Positions 1 through 8,774 of a stretch of DNA of 11,336 nucleotides are shown here, piece by piece. The stretch is from the NCBI GenBank assembly GCA_020434085.1, contig JAGRBM010000324.1:1-11336 (forward strand), written 5' to 3'. A program made the translations under genes and the position numbers. Origin of the DNA: Chrysiogenia bacterium. GTDB lineage: Bacteria; JAGRBM01. The notes beneath the pieces were generated by a model. That model saw only the letters and a program-made list of their open reading frames with translations, was not told the origin of the DNA and searched no databases. How positions within the stretch are numbered: the first letter of the stretch is position 1; every line of letters begins with the position of its first letter.

Positions 1-123
1 ACCGAGCAGCTCAAACCTGAAATCGATTCGATCGACAAGGTGCTCTTTGCGCGCCTGAGCGAAGATGAACGCAATACCCTGGCACAGCTTCTGACGAAGA
101 TGAGCCGTGGAATCGTCGGCTGA
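1..123 (+). CDS. MarR-family transcriptional regulator, C-terminal end (partial)
   Basis: Frame 1 is open from the window edge to a TGA at 121-123 and gives 40 residues. The tail contains an L-S-E-D-E-R-x-x-L-x-x-L-L-x-K-M pattern. This resembles the C-terminal dimerisation helix of MarR/SlyA-type winged-helix regulators, where a stretch of that form ('Lseee...L..LL.kl') is common. The DNA-binding domain lies outside the window, so the family call rests on this short helix alone. MarR proteins are usually cytoplasmic dimeric repressors that respond to small ligands. The next gene starts about 23 bases downstream with its own ribosome binding site, so co-transcription with the propeller and MaoC genes is likely. 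Another helical regulator tail is possible. Confidence 0.6.
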   Translation, partial: TEQLKPEIDSIDKVLFARLSEDERNTLAQLLTKMSRGIVG

Positions 124-132
124 GACCGGCAC

Positions 133-141
133 AAGGCGGAG
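133..141 (+). promoter_or_regulatory. Ribosome binding site of the FG-GAP protein gene
   Basis: AAGGCGGAG precedes three consecutive in-frame possible starts: GTG at 141, ATG at 144 and ATG at 147. GGAG ends at 141, which overlaps the GTG and leaves 5 bases before the ATG at 147. This favours 147, or 144 if AAGG is the pairing core, and argues against the GTG. Confidence 0.55.
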
Positions 142-146
142 TGATG

Positions 147-1727
147 ATGAGTGGGAAGCACATTGGGAAGATTCTTCTGGTAGCCGCAGCGTTGCTGGCA
201 AGCATGGGAGCGCGCGCGGCCAGCGCCGAGGAACTGCTGGGCAACGAACAGTTCTCGCTCAAGGTAAATGGCGTCGTGCGCAACTTCGTCACCGCCGATT
301 TCAACGGCGACAAGCTCCGCGACGTGATCGTCACCCACATCGTGCTCGACGAAGAAAAGCGCACCAGCGAGCGGTACTTCTCGCTGTTCCTCCAGACCGA
401 CAAGGGCTTTGGTGAAGCGCCCAACCAGACCTGGGCGGCCCCCAAGGAAGCGGTCGGCATCGACGTTGCCAACTTCGACCTGAGCGACGAGGGCCCGGAA
501 CTGGGCTACGTGGCCAGCGGCGGCGTCTACTACTTCAAATTCGACAAGAACAAGTTCATCGAGTCGCCAACGCGCCTCTTCACCGCCTCGACGATTTTTC
601 GCACGCCCGATCCCCATGGGGTCGTGGTCGTCACCATTGCCGAGGACTTCGATCACGACGGCCAGGACGAGATCATCGTCTACGATTTCGACCAGACCTA
701 TATCTACCGCGCCGTCAAGGACGACAAGGGCGCCGAGTGGCGACTCTCGGGGATCTATCCCACCCCGCTTCGCGCGCGGGTGAGCAGCTACTGGGAAAAC
801 GACATCCTGCTCTCGCGTATCGAGCAGAACTCGACGCGCATGGAGTTCATGCTGCCCGAGATCATGCAGGCCGACTTCGACGGCGACGGGCAGCTCGACA
901 TCTTCCTGCCCCGCGACGACCGGGTCTACATCTACCAGCGGGATAAAGACGGCAAGATCAAGGACACGCCCACGCTCATCGATTTCGGCGTGTTCCCCCT
1001 CTATCAGGGAATGCGCCACGGGTCGATTCCCGCCATCACGCGCCTGTATCCGGCGGACTTCAACGGCGACGGGCTGGCCGACATCATCATTTCCCGCCTG
1101 ACAGTGGTGAACCTGGCCGACCAGGAACTGCAGTCGGATTTCTTCGTGTTCATCAACAAGGGCGGCAAGTACGGTGAGCGCCCCGACGAGACGATGAAGT
1201 TCGAAGGCTTTATCGAAAAGCCGCTCATCGCCGACTTCAACGGCGACGGGCGTGACGACATTGCGGTGCAGCAGTTCGAATTCGGCTTTGCCCAGCTCGT
1301 GCGTCTCGTGCTCTTCCAGAGCGTCCGCATCACCTACAAGACGTTCTACTCGACTGAAGCCGGCCTGCACGCCAAGGATCCGAGCGAAGAGCGGGACCTG
1401 CCCTTCGACTTCGATCTGAGCCAGCAGAGCGCCAACCTGCTCACCGCCTTTTCCGTGTATGCCGATTTCGACGGAGATCGCAGGCTCGACCTCCTGCAGG
1501 CATCCAATCCCGGCAGCTACGAGATTCTGCTGAGCACGGATAAGGAATGGGCGGAGAAGTCCGTGGAGATCCAAACCCATTCGAGCTTCTTCACCTTCCC
1601 CGAGGACCTCAACGGCGACGGGCGTGACGATCTGCTGATCCGCTACGCCAATCAGGGCCCGCTCGATTCGCTCGTCCGCGTGGTGCTCATGAAGAACGCC
1701 AAAGAAAACAGCGGCACACGCGACTAG
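147..1727 (+). CDS. Secreted FG-GAP/VCBS-repeat beta-propeller protein
   Basis: A 526-residue exported protein of unknown specific role. The N-terminus is a Sec signal peptide: K4/K8, a hydrophobic Leu/Ala core at 9-20, then cleavage sites after ARA (24) or ASA (27). There is no lipobox cysteine. Seven D-x-[ND]-x-D-x-x-x-D loops are visible at about residues 51-59, 167-175, 243-251, 304-312, 363-371, 440-448 and 487-495. A degenerate eighth (NFDLSDEGPE) lies near 109-118. These are the calcium-binding loops of FG-GAP/VCBS repeats, one per blade of an integrin-alpha-like beta-propeller. The repeat step is mostly 58-61 residues, with two of about 76. No membrane anchor, enzyme domain or sorting signal is seen after the signal peptide, so a periplasmic or extracellular binding role is inferred. 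The gene lies between the MarR-like gene and a MaoC gene in a tight plus-strand row. Starts at 141 or 144 are possible alternatives. Confidence 0.85.
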   Translation: MSGKHIGKILLVAAALLASMGARAASAEELLGNEQFSLKVNGVVRNFVTADFNGDKLRDVIVTHIVLDEEKRTSERYFSLFLQTDKGFGEAPNQTWAAPKEAVGIDVANFDLSDEGPELGYVASGGVYYFKFDKNKFIESPTRLFTASTIFRTPDPHGVVVVTIAEDFDHDGQDEIIVYDFDQTYIYRAVKDDKGAEWRLSGIYPTPLRARVSSYWENDILLSRIEQNSTRMEFMLPEIMQADFDGDGQLDIFLPRDDRVYIYQRDKDGKIKDTPTLIDFGVFPLYQGMRHGSIPAITRLYPADFNGDGLADIIISRLTVVNLADQELQSDFFVFINKGGKYGERPDETMKFEGFIEKPLIADFNGDGRDDIAVQQFEFGFAQLVRLVLFQSVRITYKTFYSTEAGLHAKDPSEERDLPFDFDLSQQSANLLTAFSVYADFDGDRRLDLLQASNPGSYEILLSTDKEWAEKSVEIQTHSSFFTFPEDLNGDGRDDLLIRYANQGPLDSLVRVVLMKNAKENSGTRD

Positions 1728-1755
1728 CCCGAACATCCCGGAAGGAGCCCGCGAT

Positions 1756-2247
1756 ATGGGCGGACGTTACCTTGAAGACTTCGAGGTCGGTGCGATCTAT
1801 CGGCACTGGCCAGGGCGCACCATCAGCGAAGCCGACGACACTTGGTTTACGCTGCTGACCATGAACACCCACCCGCTGCACTTCGACGCCTACTTCGGAT
1901 CGAAGACCCAGCACGGCCAGCGGCTGGTCAACGGAACCCTCGTCTTCTCCATCGTCGTGGGAATGAGCGTCTCGGACATCTCCGAGAAGTGCATTGCCAA
2001 CCTCGAATACGAAAAAGTCCTCCATCTGGGGCCCACCTTCCACGGCGATACGATCTATGCCGAGACCGAGGTGCTGGAAATCACCCCCTCGAAATCGAAG
2101 AACGATCGGGGCATCGTCTACGTCGAAACCCGGGCCTGGAACCAGAAGAGTGAGAAGGTGATGAGCCTGCGCCGAAGGGTCCTGGTACCCGTCCGACCGG
2201 CCACCGAGCCCGACCCCTATCCGCCCAATCCCTTTTCGGCAAAATAG
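1756..2247 (+). CDS. MaoC-family hotdog-fold dehydratase (enoyl-CoA hydratase-like)
   Basis: A 163-residue single-hotdog protein of normal length for the family. MaoC-like enzymes add water to, or remove it from, CoA thioesters in the cytoplasm. Visible landmarks are F-E-V-G at 9-12, G-R-T-I-S-E-A-D at 20-27, the hydratase segment T-M-N-T-H-P-L-H-F-D at 35-44, the helix with L-V-N-G at 57-60, A-N-L-E-Y at 81-85 and H-G-D-T-I-Y-A-E at 96-103. In PhaJ-type R-hydratases the active segment reads G-D-x-N-P-L-H. Here Asp is N37 and Asn is H39, while H42 is kept. From memory, an actinobacterial and environmental MaoC subfamily also has M-N-T/P-x-x-L-H, so this is probably a subfamily trait. The start is set by GGAAGGAG at 1740-1747, 8 bases before the ATG. 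It starts 28 bases after the propeller gene, so an operon is likely. The substrate cannot be read from the sequence. Confidence 0.85.
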   Translation: MGGRYLEDFEVGAIYRHWPGRTISEADDTWFTLLTMNTHPLHFDAYFGSKTQHGQRLVNGTLVFSIVVGMSVSDISEKCIANLEYEKVLHLGPTFHGDTIYAETEVLEITPSKSKNDRGIVYVETRAWNQKSEKVMSLRRRVLVPVRPATEPDPYPPNPFSAK

Positions 2248-2259
2248 GGCGCAAAACTG

Positions 2260-2288
2260 CCCAAATACCCGATTTTTCTTGGGTTTTT
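2260..2288 (+). terminator. Weak Rho-independent-like terminator after the MaoC gene
   Basis: A hairpin can form 13 bases after the MaoC stop codon. ACCC (2267-2270) pairs with GGGT (2281-2284), extended by AAA/TTT pairs around one mismatch, with a 10-base loop. A T run (2284-2288) follows. CCCAA (2260-2264) with TTGGG is an alternative pairing. The stem is short, so termination may be inefficient. Confidence 0.4.
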
Positions 2289-2291
2289 ACT

Positions 2292-2316
2292 CCCCTGCGA
2301 GGGGCTTTGCGGCCCC
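2292..2316 (+). other. Two mutually exclusive hairpins sharing GGGG
   Basis: CCCC (2292-2295) can pair with GGGG (2301-2304) around loop TGCGA. The same GGGG plus C2305 can instead pair with GCCCC (2312-2316) around loop TTTGCG. Only one can form at a time. No T run follows the second, so neither is a classical terminator. The element overlaps the candidate gltB promoter, so it may simply be GC-rich DNA. Confidence 0.3.
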
Positions 2317-2334
2317 CGTACGCTGTGCTAGTGT
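2307..2334 (+). promoter_or_regulatory. Candidate sigma-70-type promoter for gltBD
   Basis: TTGCGG at 2307-2312 is separated by 16 bases from TAGTGT at 2329-2334. The first keeps the TTG of the -35 consensus, and the second keeps the first two and last bases of the -10. It is the only reasonable match I found in the gap before gltB. If used, transcription would start near 2341 and leave a leader of nearly 390 bases. A sigma-54 site (GG-N10-GC) is not seen at the nearby TGGCGC. Confidence 0.3.
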
Positions 2335-2340
2335 GGCGCC

Positions 2341-2726
2341 TCCCAAGGTGCGGAGAGCAGCGAGTTAACCTCCTGAAATTCGTGGGGAAACCTAGGGACA
2401 GGCGCTTTTTCTGCGCCGGTGAGGGCGCTTCCACTGGTGTGTTTTTGACACGCCGCATCCACTAAGATTGGAAGCCCTTCGGGGATGTGCGGGCCGTTCA
2501 GGCTGCCGCCCCAACCCAGCGCGTCGCTTGGGCCTTGCCGAGCCGACAGTGCCCAGCAGAACGCAAGTTCGAGCGGCGCTGCGAGCAAGCCCCGGAGAAG
2601 GCGGATGCGCTTGATCTGCAACCGGATTTGAATGCACCACCGGGCCAGCACGCCCCGCATTGTCGCCGCCTGAAACGGCCACGACATCGGCGGGGTGAGG
2701 CCGGCCGGGGAGAGAGAGCAGTGACC
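2341..2726 (+). promoter_or_regulatory. Long hairpin-rich leader region upstream of gltB
   Basis: About 386 non-coding bases precede gltB. GGCGC (2401-2405) pairs with GCGCC (2413-2417) around a T-rich 7-base loop. GGTGTGT (2436-2442) pairs with ACACGCC (2448-2454), with one G-T pair and loop TTTTG. CGCATCC (2452-2460 area) can pair with GGATGTG (2483-2489), with one G-T pair, enclosing CCC-TTCG-GGG (2475-2484), which has a stable UUCG-type loop. The remainder to 2706 is GC-rich with no recognisable element. A purine-rich ribosome binding site, GGGGAGAGAGAG, lies at 2707-2718. I could not match the leader to a known riboswitch consensus. A regulatory role is inferred only from length and folding. 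Confidence 0.35.
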
Positions 2727-5700
2727 ATGAGTGGAACACGACGCCAGGCACAGGGCCTCTATCATCCGAGCTTCGAACGCGATAGCTGCGGCGTGGGCTT
2801 TGTCGCCAACATCAAGAACAAGCGCTCCCATCAGATCGTGCGCCAGGGCCTCGAAATCCTGGACAATCTGGAACACCGCGGCGCCTGCGGCTGCGAGCCC
2901 AACACCGGCGACGGCGCGGGAATCCTGCTTCAGATTCCCCACGAGTTCTTTGCCAAGGTCTGCCCGGAATCGCACATCGAGCTTCCCGAGGCGGGCCACT
3001 ACGGCGTTGCCCTGGTTTACCTCCCGCAAATCGCGACCGAGCGCAATCAGGTCGAGGAGTGGTTCGAGCAGGCCGTGCGCGACAACGGCCAGCGCTTCCT
3101 TGGCTGGCGCGACGTGCCGCTCAATCTGGAAAAGGCCGACCTGGGCCAGACCGCCGATTCCTGTCGCCCCCATGTGCGCCAGGCCTTCGTCGGTCGCAGC
3201 GACGATATCACCGATGAGCTCGCTTTCGAGCGCAAGCTCTACGTCATCCGCCGCACGGTGGAAAAACGCGTCGAGGAAGCCGGCAAGAGCGGCATGCACC
3301 AGAGCGAGTATTTCTACGTGCCGAGCTTCTCGTGCCGAACCATTGTGTACAAGGGCATGCTGACCACCAGCCAGGTCGACCCTTTCTATCCCGATCTGGC
3401 CGACGAGGACATGACCAGCGCCATCGCGCTCGTCCACTCGCGCTTCAGCACGAACACCTTCCCCTCGTGGGAACTGGCCCAGCCCTTCCGCATGCTGGCC
3501 CACAACGGCGAGATCAACACGCTTCGCGGCAACATTAACTGGATGCGCGCGCGTGAGGGTCTGTTTGAGAGCGAGCTGTTCGGCAAGGACATCAAGAAGG
3601 TGACGCCCGTCCTCAAGGAGGGCGCCTCCGATACGGCAACCTTCGACCAGGCGCTCGAGCTCCTGACGCTGGCAGGCCGCGACCTGCCCCATGCCGTGAT
3701 GATGATGGTGCCCGAGGCCTGGGAAAATCACGAGAGCATGAGTGCCGAGCGTCGCAGCTTCTACCAGTTCCATGCCTCGCTCATGGAGGCTTGGGACGGC
3801 CCGGCGTCCATCGCGTTCACCGACGGCCGCTACATCGGCGCGGTGCTCGACCGCAACGGCCTTCGTCCCTCGCGCTACGTGGTGACCAAGGACGACCTGT
3901 GCGTCATGGCATCCGAGGTCGGCGTGCTCGACATCGCCCCCGAGCGGGTCGAAAAGAAGGGCCGACTTGAGCCGGGCCGCATGTTCCTGATCGACCTGAT
4001 CGAGGGCCGCATCATCGGTGACGAGGAGCTCAAGAGCCGCTACGCATCGGCCGAGCCCTATGGCGACTACCTCAAGAACATCACCCCGCTCGAGGACCTG
4101 CCCGAAGCGGCCAAGGTTCCCGAGCCCGATCACGACACGGTCGTCGCGCGCCAGCAGGCCTTCGGTTACACCGTGGAAGATCGCAAGATCCTCATCGCCC
4201 CGGCCGCCCGCGACGGGCAGGAACCGCTGGGCTCCATGGGCAACGATACGCCGCTGGCGGTTCTCTCGAACAAGCCGCGCCCGCTCTACGACTACTTCAA
4301 GCAGCTCTTCGCCCAGGTGACGAACCCGCCGCTCGATGCCATCCGCGAGGAAATCGTCACCAGCGCCTACACCACCGTGGGCAGCGAGGGGAATCTGCTA
4401 AGGCCCACGGCCGAGAGTTGCCGCCAGATCTCGATCGACAACCCGATCCTCGACAACGACCAGTTCGCGCGCCTGCAGCAGCTTGATGGAAGCAACGGCT
4501 ACAAGGCCGTGACCCTCCCCATGCTCTTCAAGGCCGCCGACGGCGCCAAGGGTCTCAAGAAGGCCATCGATACCCTGCGCAAGGATGCCGCCAAGGCAAT
4601 CAGCGAGGGAGCGAACGTGCTCATCCTCTCCGACCGCGGCGTCGATGCCGAGCACGCGCCGATTCCCGCACTGCTGGCCTGCGCAGGCGTACATCACTAC
4701 CTGGTGAGCAAGGGCAGCCGCACGCGCGCCGGCCTGGTGATCGAGTCGGGCGAGCCCCGCGAGCCGCACCACTTCTGCCTGCTGGTCGGCTACGGCGCCA
4801 GCGCAATCAACCCGTATCTGGTGTTCGAGTCCATTGACGACATGATCCGCGACGGTTCCATCGACGATGCCAAGCTCGACCACGAGAAGGCCGTCTACAA
4901 CTATCGCAAGGCGATGAAGAAGGGCATCATCAAGGTGATGTCGAAGATCGGCATCTCCACGATCCAGAGCTATCGCGGCGCGCAGATCTTCGAGGCCGTC
5001 GGTCTCAACCATGACCTCGTCGACAATTACTTCACACACACGGTCTCGCGCATCGAAGGCGCGGGGCTCGATGCCATCGCGAACGAGACCCTGACCCGTC
5101 ACGACAAGGCCTTCCCGAAGGGCAACGTCGTGCATCCGCACCTGGACTGGGGCGGCCAGTACAAGTGGCGCCGCAACGGGGAGTTCCACCTGAACAACCC
5201 CGAGACGATCGCCCACCTGCAGCACTCGGTGCGATCGGGCAATTACAAGCAGTTCAAGAAGTACACCGCCGCGATCAATGAGAACAGCCGCCACCTGTGC
5301 ACGCTGCGCGGCCTGTTCGAGCTGATTCCCTCGAAGAATCCGATTCCCATCGACGAGGTGGAATCGGCCGAAGAAATCACCAGGCGATTCAAGACCGGCG
5401 CCATGAGCTTCGGCTCCATCAGCGCCGAGGCCCACGAGACGCTGGCCATCGCGATGAACCGCATCGGCGGCAAGAGCAACACCGGCGAGGGCGGCGAGGA
5501 TCCCGCACGCTTCAACCCGCTGCCCAACGGCGACTCAAAGCGCAGCGCCATCAAGCAGGTTGCCTCGGGCCGCTTCGGCGTAACCAGCCACTATCTGGTC
5601 AACTCCGACGAGATCCAGATCAAGATGGCCCAGGGCGCCAAGCCCGGCGAGGGCGGCCAGCTTCCCGGCCACAAGGTGGACGAGAACATTGCCCGCGTGC

Positions 5701-7274
5701 GCCATTCGACGCCGGGCGTGGGCCTCATTTCGCCCCCGCCACACCACGACATCTACTCGATCGAGGATCTGGCCGAGCTGATTCACGACCTGAAGAACGC
5801 CAACAACAAGGCGCGCATCAACGTGAAGCTCGTCGCGGAGGCCGGCGTGGGCACCGTCGCCGCCGGCGTCGCGAAGGCGCACGCCGACGTGGTGCTCATC
5901 TCCGGCCATGACGGCGGCACGGGCGCTTCCCCGCTCACCAGCCTCAAGCATGCCGGCGGGCCGTGGGAACTGGGCCTTGCCGAGACGCACCAGACCCTCG
6001 TGATGAACGACCTGCGCAGCCGCATCGTCGTGGAGACCGACGGTCAGCTCAAGTCCGGCCGCGACGTCGTGATCGCCGCGCTGCTGGGCGCGGAGGAATA
6101 CGGCTTCGCCACCACGGGCCTGATCGCCATGGGCTGCATCATGATGCGTGCCTGCCACCTGAACACCTGCCCGGTGGGCATCGCCACGCAGGATCCGCGG
6201 CTTCGCGAGAAGTTCGAGGGCAAGCCCGAGCACGTTGTGAACTTCTTCAAGTTCATTGCCGAAGAAGTGCGTGAGATCATGGCCGAGCTCGGCTTCCGCA
6301 CCATCAACGAGATGATCGGCCATACCGAGAAGATCGACGTGCGCAAGGCAGTGGATCACTACAAGGCGGCGGGCCTCAACCTCTCGCCGATCCTGCACCG
6401 TCCCGATCCGGGCCGCGAGGTGGGCATCTACTGCCAGATCCCGCAGGACCATGGTCTGGAAAAGGCGCTCGACAACGAGATCATCGAAAAGTGCAAGCCG
6501 GCGCTTGAGAACAAGGAAAAGGTCGAAATCTCCCTGCCGGTGCGCAACATCAACCGCGTCGTGGGCACCATGCTCGGCGCGGAGATCAGCCGCCGCTACG
6601 GAGCCGAGGGCCTTCCCGACGGAACGATCAAGATTCACCTCAAGGGCTCGGCCGGCCAGAGCCTGGGCGCCTTCGTACCCAGGGGCGTGACCATCACTGT
6701 CGAGGGCGACGCCAACGACTACGTGGGCAAGGGCCTCTCGGGCGGACGCATCGTGGTCTATCCCTCGCCGGACGCGACCTTTGTTCCCGAGGAGAACATC
6801 ATCACGGGCAACGTGAACTTCTACGGCGCCACCAGTGGTGAGGCCTTCATCCGCGGCGTCTCGGGCGAACGCTTCTGTGTTCGCAACTCCGGTGTGCACG
6901 CGGTCGTCGAAGGCATCGGCGATCACGGCTGCGAATACATGACCGGCGGCCGGATGATCTGCATTGGACGCACCGGGCGCAACTTTGCGGCCGGCATGAG
7001 CGGCGGTGTCGCCTACATCCTCGATGAGGCCGGCGACTTCCACACCCGGTGCAACAAGGAAATGGTGGACCTCGATCCCTTCAACCAGGAATCGGACATC
7101 GAATTCGTGCGCGGCATGATCGAAAAGCACGTCAAATACACCGGCAGCAAGCGCGGCCAGTGGGTGCTCGACAACTTCGAGGATCTCAAGTCGAAGTTCG
7201 TGAAGGTCATGCCGGTGGATTACAAGCGCGTGCTGGCCGAACAGGCAGGCAAGAGCATGGCGGCAGCGGGGTAA
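2727..7274 (+). CDS. gltB: Glutamate synthase (NADPH-type), large alpha subunit
   Basis: A 1515-residue cytoplasmic enzyme subunit, close to the usual ~1500. It hydrolyses glutamine, channels ammonia and reductively aminates 2-oxoglutarate to glutamate at FMN. The N-terminal class II amidotransferase domain (about 21-425) begins with C21 in S-C-G-V-G-F. C21 is the nucleophile, exposed when a 20-residue propeptide is removed. H-S-R-F-S-T-N-T (237-244) and H-N-G-E-I-N (259-264) line its active site. The central domain follows at about 480-760. The FMN domain (about 830-1190) shows M-S-F-G-S-I-S from 893, G-E-G-G-E-D, and S-G-H-D-G-G-T-G (1059-1066). C1137, C1143 and C1148 (C-x5-C-x4-C) bind the 3Fe-4S cluster. 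The C-terminal GXGXG beta-helix includes G-S-A-G-Q-S at 1307-1312. ATG 2727 is chosen because it gives the normal propeptide and follows a purine-rich site at 2707-2718. GTG 2721 is a minor alternative. The frame stays open for 80 codons upstream, but that stretch is not GltB-like. Confidence 0.97.
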   Translation: MSGTRRQAQGLYHPSFERDSCGVGFVANIKNKRSHQIVRQGLEILDNLEHRGACGCEPNTGDGAGILLQIPHEFFAKVCPESHIELPEAGHYGVALVYLPQIATERNQVEEWFEQAVRDNGQRFLGWRDVPLNLEKADLGQTADSCRPHVRQAFVGRSDDITDELAFERKLYVIRRTVEKRVEEAGKSGMHQSEYFYVPSFSCRTIVYKGMLTTSQVDPFYPDLADEDMTSAIALVHSRFSTNTFPSWELAQPFRMLAHNGEINTLRGNINWMRAREGLFESELFGKDIKKVTPVLKEGASDTATFDQALELLTLAGRDLPHAVMMMVPEAWENHESMSAERRSFYQFHASLMEAWDGPASIAFTDGRYIGAVLDRNGLRPSRYVVTKDDLCVMASEVGVLDIAPERVEKKGRLEPGRMFLIDLIEGRIIGDEELKSRYASAEPYGDYLKNITPLEDLPEAAKVPEPDHDTVVARQQAFGYTVEDRKILIAPAARDGQEPLGSMGNDTPLAVLSNKPRPLYDYFKQLFAQVTNPPLDAIREEIVTSAYTTVGSEGNLLRPTAESCRQISIDNPILDNDQFARLQQLDGSNGYKAVTLPMLFKAADGAKGLKKAIDTLRKDAAKAISEGANVLILSDRGVDAEHAPIPALLACAGVHHYLVSKGSRTRAGLVIESGEPREPHHFCLLVGYGASAINPYLVFESIDDMIRDGSIDDAKLDHEKAVYNYRKAMKKGIIKVMSKIGISTIQSYRGAQIFEAVGLNHDLVDNYFTHTVSRIEGAGLDAIANETLTRHDKAFPKGNVVHPHLDWGGQYKWRRNGEFHLNNPETIAHLQHSVRSGNYKQFKKYTAAINENSRHLCTLRGLFELIPSKNPIPIDEVESAEEITRRFKTGAMSFGSISAEAHETLAIAMNRIGGKSNTGEGGEDPARFNPLPNGDSKRSAIKQVASGRFGVTSHYLVNSDEIQIKMAQGAKPGEGGQLPGHKVDENIARVRHSTPGVGLISPPPHHDIYSIEDLAELIHDLKNANNKARINVKLVAEAGVGTVAAGVAKAHADVVLISGHDGGTGASPLTSLKHAGGPWELGLAETHQTLVMNDLRSRIVVETDGQLKSGRDVVIAALLGAEEYGFATTGLIAMGCIMMRACHLNTCPVGIATQDPRLREKFEGKPEHVVNFFKFIAEEVREIMAELGFRTINEMIGHTEKIDVRKAVDHYKAAGLNLSPILHRPDPGREVGIYCQIPQDHGLEKALDNEIIEKCKPALENKEKVEISLPVRNINRVVGTMLGAEISRRYGAEGLPDGTIKIHLKGSAGQSLGAFVPRGVTITVEGDANDYVGKGLSGGRIVVYPSPDATFVPEENIITGNVNFYGATSGEAFIRGVSGERFCVRNSGVHAVVEGIGDHGCEYMTGGRMICIGRTGRNFAAGMSGGVAYILDEAGDFHTRCNKEMVDLDPFNQESDIEFVRGMIEKHVKYTGSKRGQWVLDNFEDLKSKFVKVMPVDYKRVLAEQAGKSMAAAG

Positions 7275-7281
7275 GGTACCA

Positions 7282-8754
7282 ATGGGAAAGATTGGCGGAT
7301 TTCTTGAATACGAGCGCAAGGGCATTCCCGAGAGGGATCCGGCCGAGCGCAAGAGCGACTACAACGAGGTCTACGAGCGTCGGCCCCTGCCCGAGCTGCA
7401 GGAACAGGCCGCGCGCTGCATGGACTGCGGCACGCCTTTTTGTCACACGGGCTGCCCGCTGGGGAACCTCATCCCCGACTGGAACGACGGTGCCTACCGC
7501 GGCCAGTGGGACGAGGCCATCTTCCGGCTCCACGCGACCAACAACTTCCCGGAATTCACCGGTCTTGTCTGCCCGGCGCCCTGCGAGAATTCCTGCGTGC
7601 TGGGCATCAACGAGCCCCCGGTCTCCATCAAGCAGATCGAGTACGCCACCATCGACGAGGCCTTCCTCGCCGGCAAGGTGAAGCCCCAGCCCGCAGCGAA
7701 GAAGACCGGCAAGAAGGTCGCCGTCGTGGGCAGCGGCCCGGCGGGCCTTGCCGCCGCGCAGCAGCTCTGCCGCGCCGGCCATGACGTGACCGTCTTCGAG
7801 CGCGCCGACCGCATCGGCGGCCTGCTCCGCTACGGCATTCCGAACTTCAAGCTCGAAAAGCACATCGTCGACCGCCGCCTCAAGCAGATGGAGGAAGAGG
7901 GCGTTGTCTTCAAACCGAGCACCAACATCGGCGTGGACATCGACGCCAACGATCTCAAGAAGGACTTCGACGCGGTCGTCCTCTCAGGCGGCGCCACCCA
8001 GGCCCGCGATCTCCCCATTGAGGGTCGCGAGCTCGAGGGCGTCCACTTCGCCATGGATTTCCTGACCCAGCAGACCAAGGTCGTCGAAGGCGACCAGATC
8101 GACCCGTCCGAGCGCATCAGCGCCGAGGGCAAGAACGTCGTCGTCATCGGCGGCGGCGATACCGGCGCCGACTGCGTGGGCACCTCCACCCGTCAGGGCG
8201 CCAAGCAGGTCATTCAGCTCGAACTGCTCGACCGCCCCACCGACGAGCGCCCGGGCGACAACCCCTGGCCCCAGTGGGCGCGCATCTACCGCATGAGCTA
8301 CGCCATCGCCGAGAACGGCGAGCAGAAGTATTCGGTTTCCACCAAGCGCTTCATTGGCGAGGACGGCAAGCTCAAGAAGCTCCACTGCGTGGAGATCGAG
8401 TGGCTTCCCTCCGAGAACGGCGGGCGCCCGCAGATGAAGGAAGTCGAAGGCAGCGACTTCGAGATCGACGCCGATCTCTGCTTCCTGGCCATGGGCTTCC
8501 TGGGGCCCGAGAAGGAAGGCATGCTCACCCAGCTCGGCGTGGAACTCGACGAGCGCGGCAACGTGAAGACCGGCGAGGATCGCCAGACCAGCGTGCCGGG
8601 CATCTTCGCCGCCGGGGACATGCGCCGCGGCCAGTCGCTCGTCGTCTGGGCCATCGCCGAAGGACGCGACGCCGCCTACCACGTGGACAAGTTCCTCATG
8701 GGCCGCAGCTACCTCGACGTCCCCGGCGAGAACGCCAACTACTCCATGCGCTAG
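7282..8754 (+). CDS. gltD: Glutamate synthase, small beta subunit (NADPH-dependent)
   Basis: A 490-residue flavoprotein that takes electrons from NADPH to FAD and passes them via iron-sulfur clusters to the FMN of GltB. The N-terminal ferredoxin-like helical domain carries C46-x2-C49-x4-C54-x3-C58 and C97-x3-C101-x3-C105, the ligands for two 4Fe-4S clusters. The FAD-binding Rossmann motif is G150-S-G-P-A-G155, followed by the E-R-A-D-R-I-G-G strand. The NADPH motif is G290-G-G-D-T-G295. The second FAD motif, A-A-G-D-M-R-R-G, has its Asp at 446. Length and motif order match GltD. Its ATG lies 7 bases after the gltB stop, with AAGG at 7273-7276 overlapping that stop, so expression is surely coupled to gltB. 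Paralogues such as the DPD N-terminal domain or NfnB share this fold, but adjacency to gltB settles the call. Confidence 0.97.
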   Translation: MGKIGGFLEYERKGIPERDPAERKSDYNEVYERRPLPELQEQAARCMDCGTPFCHTGCPLGNLIPDWNDGAYRGQWDEAIFRLHATNNFPEFTGLVCPAPCENSCVLGINEPPVSIKQIEYATIDEAFLAGKVKPQPAAKKTGKKVAVVGSGPAGLAAAQQLCRAGHDVTVFERADRIGGLLRYGIPNFKLEKHIVDRRLKQMEEEGVVFKPSTNIGVDIDANDLKKDFDAVVLSGGATQARDLPIEGRELEGVHFAMDFLTQQTKVVEGDQIDPSERISAEGKNVVVIGGGDTGADCVGTSTRQGAKQVIQLELLDRPTDERPGDNPWPQWARIYRMSYAIAENGEQKYSVSTKRFIGEDGKLKKLHCVEIEWLPSENGGRPQMKEVEGSDFEIDADLCFLAMGFLGPEKEGMLTQLGVELDERGNVKTGEDRQTSVPGIFAAGDMRRGQSLVVWAIAEGRDAAYHVDKFLMGRSYLDVPGENANYSMR

Positions 8755-8774
8755 GCGCGACCAAGCAGCCAAAG

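Noticed and set aside
2333-2351. Possible sigma-54 promoter at TGGCGC before gltB
   Set aside because: The GG-N10-GC spacing is not met. The bases at the -12 position read GG, and the downstream half does not resemble TTGCA.
2485-2631. Possible 48-codon upstream open frame in the gltB leader (ATG 2485 to TGA 2629-2631)
   Set aside because: There is no properly spaced ribosome binding site, the product is Ser/Ala/Arg/Pro-rich, and it shows no run of Gln or Glu codons as expected of an attenuation peptide.
2328-4133. Minus-strand open frame of about 600 codons over the start of gltB
   Set aside because: It is antisense to intact gltB amidotransferase motifs, its product is His/Val/Leu/Ala-rich without domain features, and it has no convincing ribosome binding site.
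5535-7352. Minus-strand open frame of about 600 codons over the end of gltB
   Set aside because: It is antisense to the conserved FMN, 3Fe-4S and GXGXG regions of gltB and is explained by codon bias on the coding strand.
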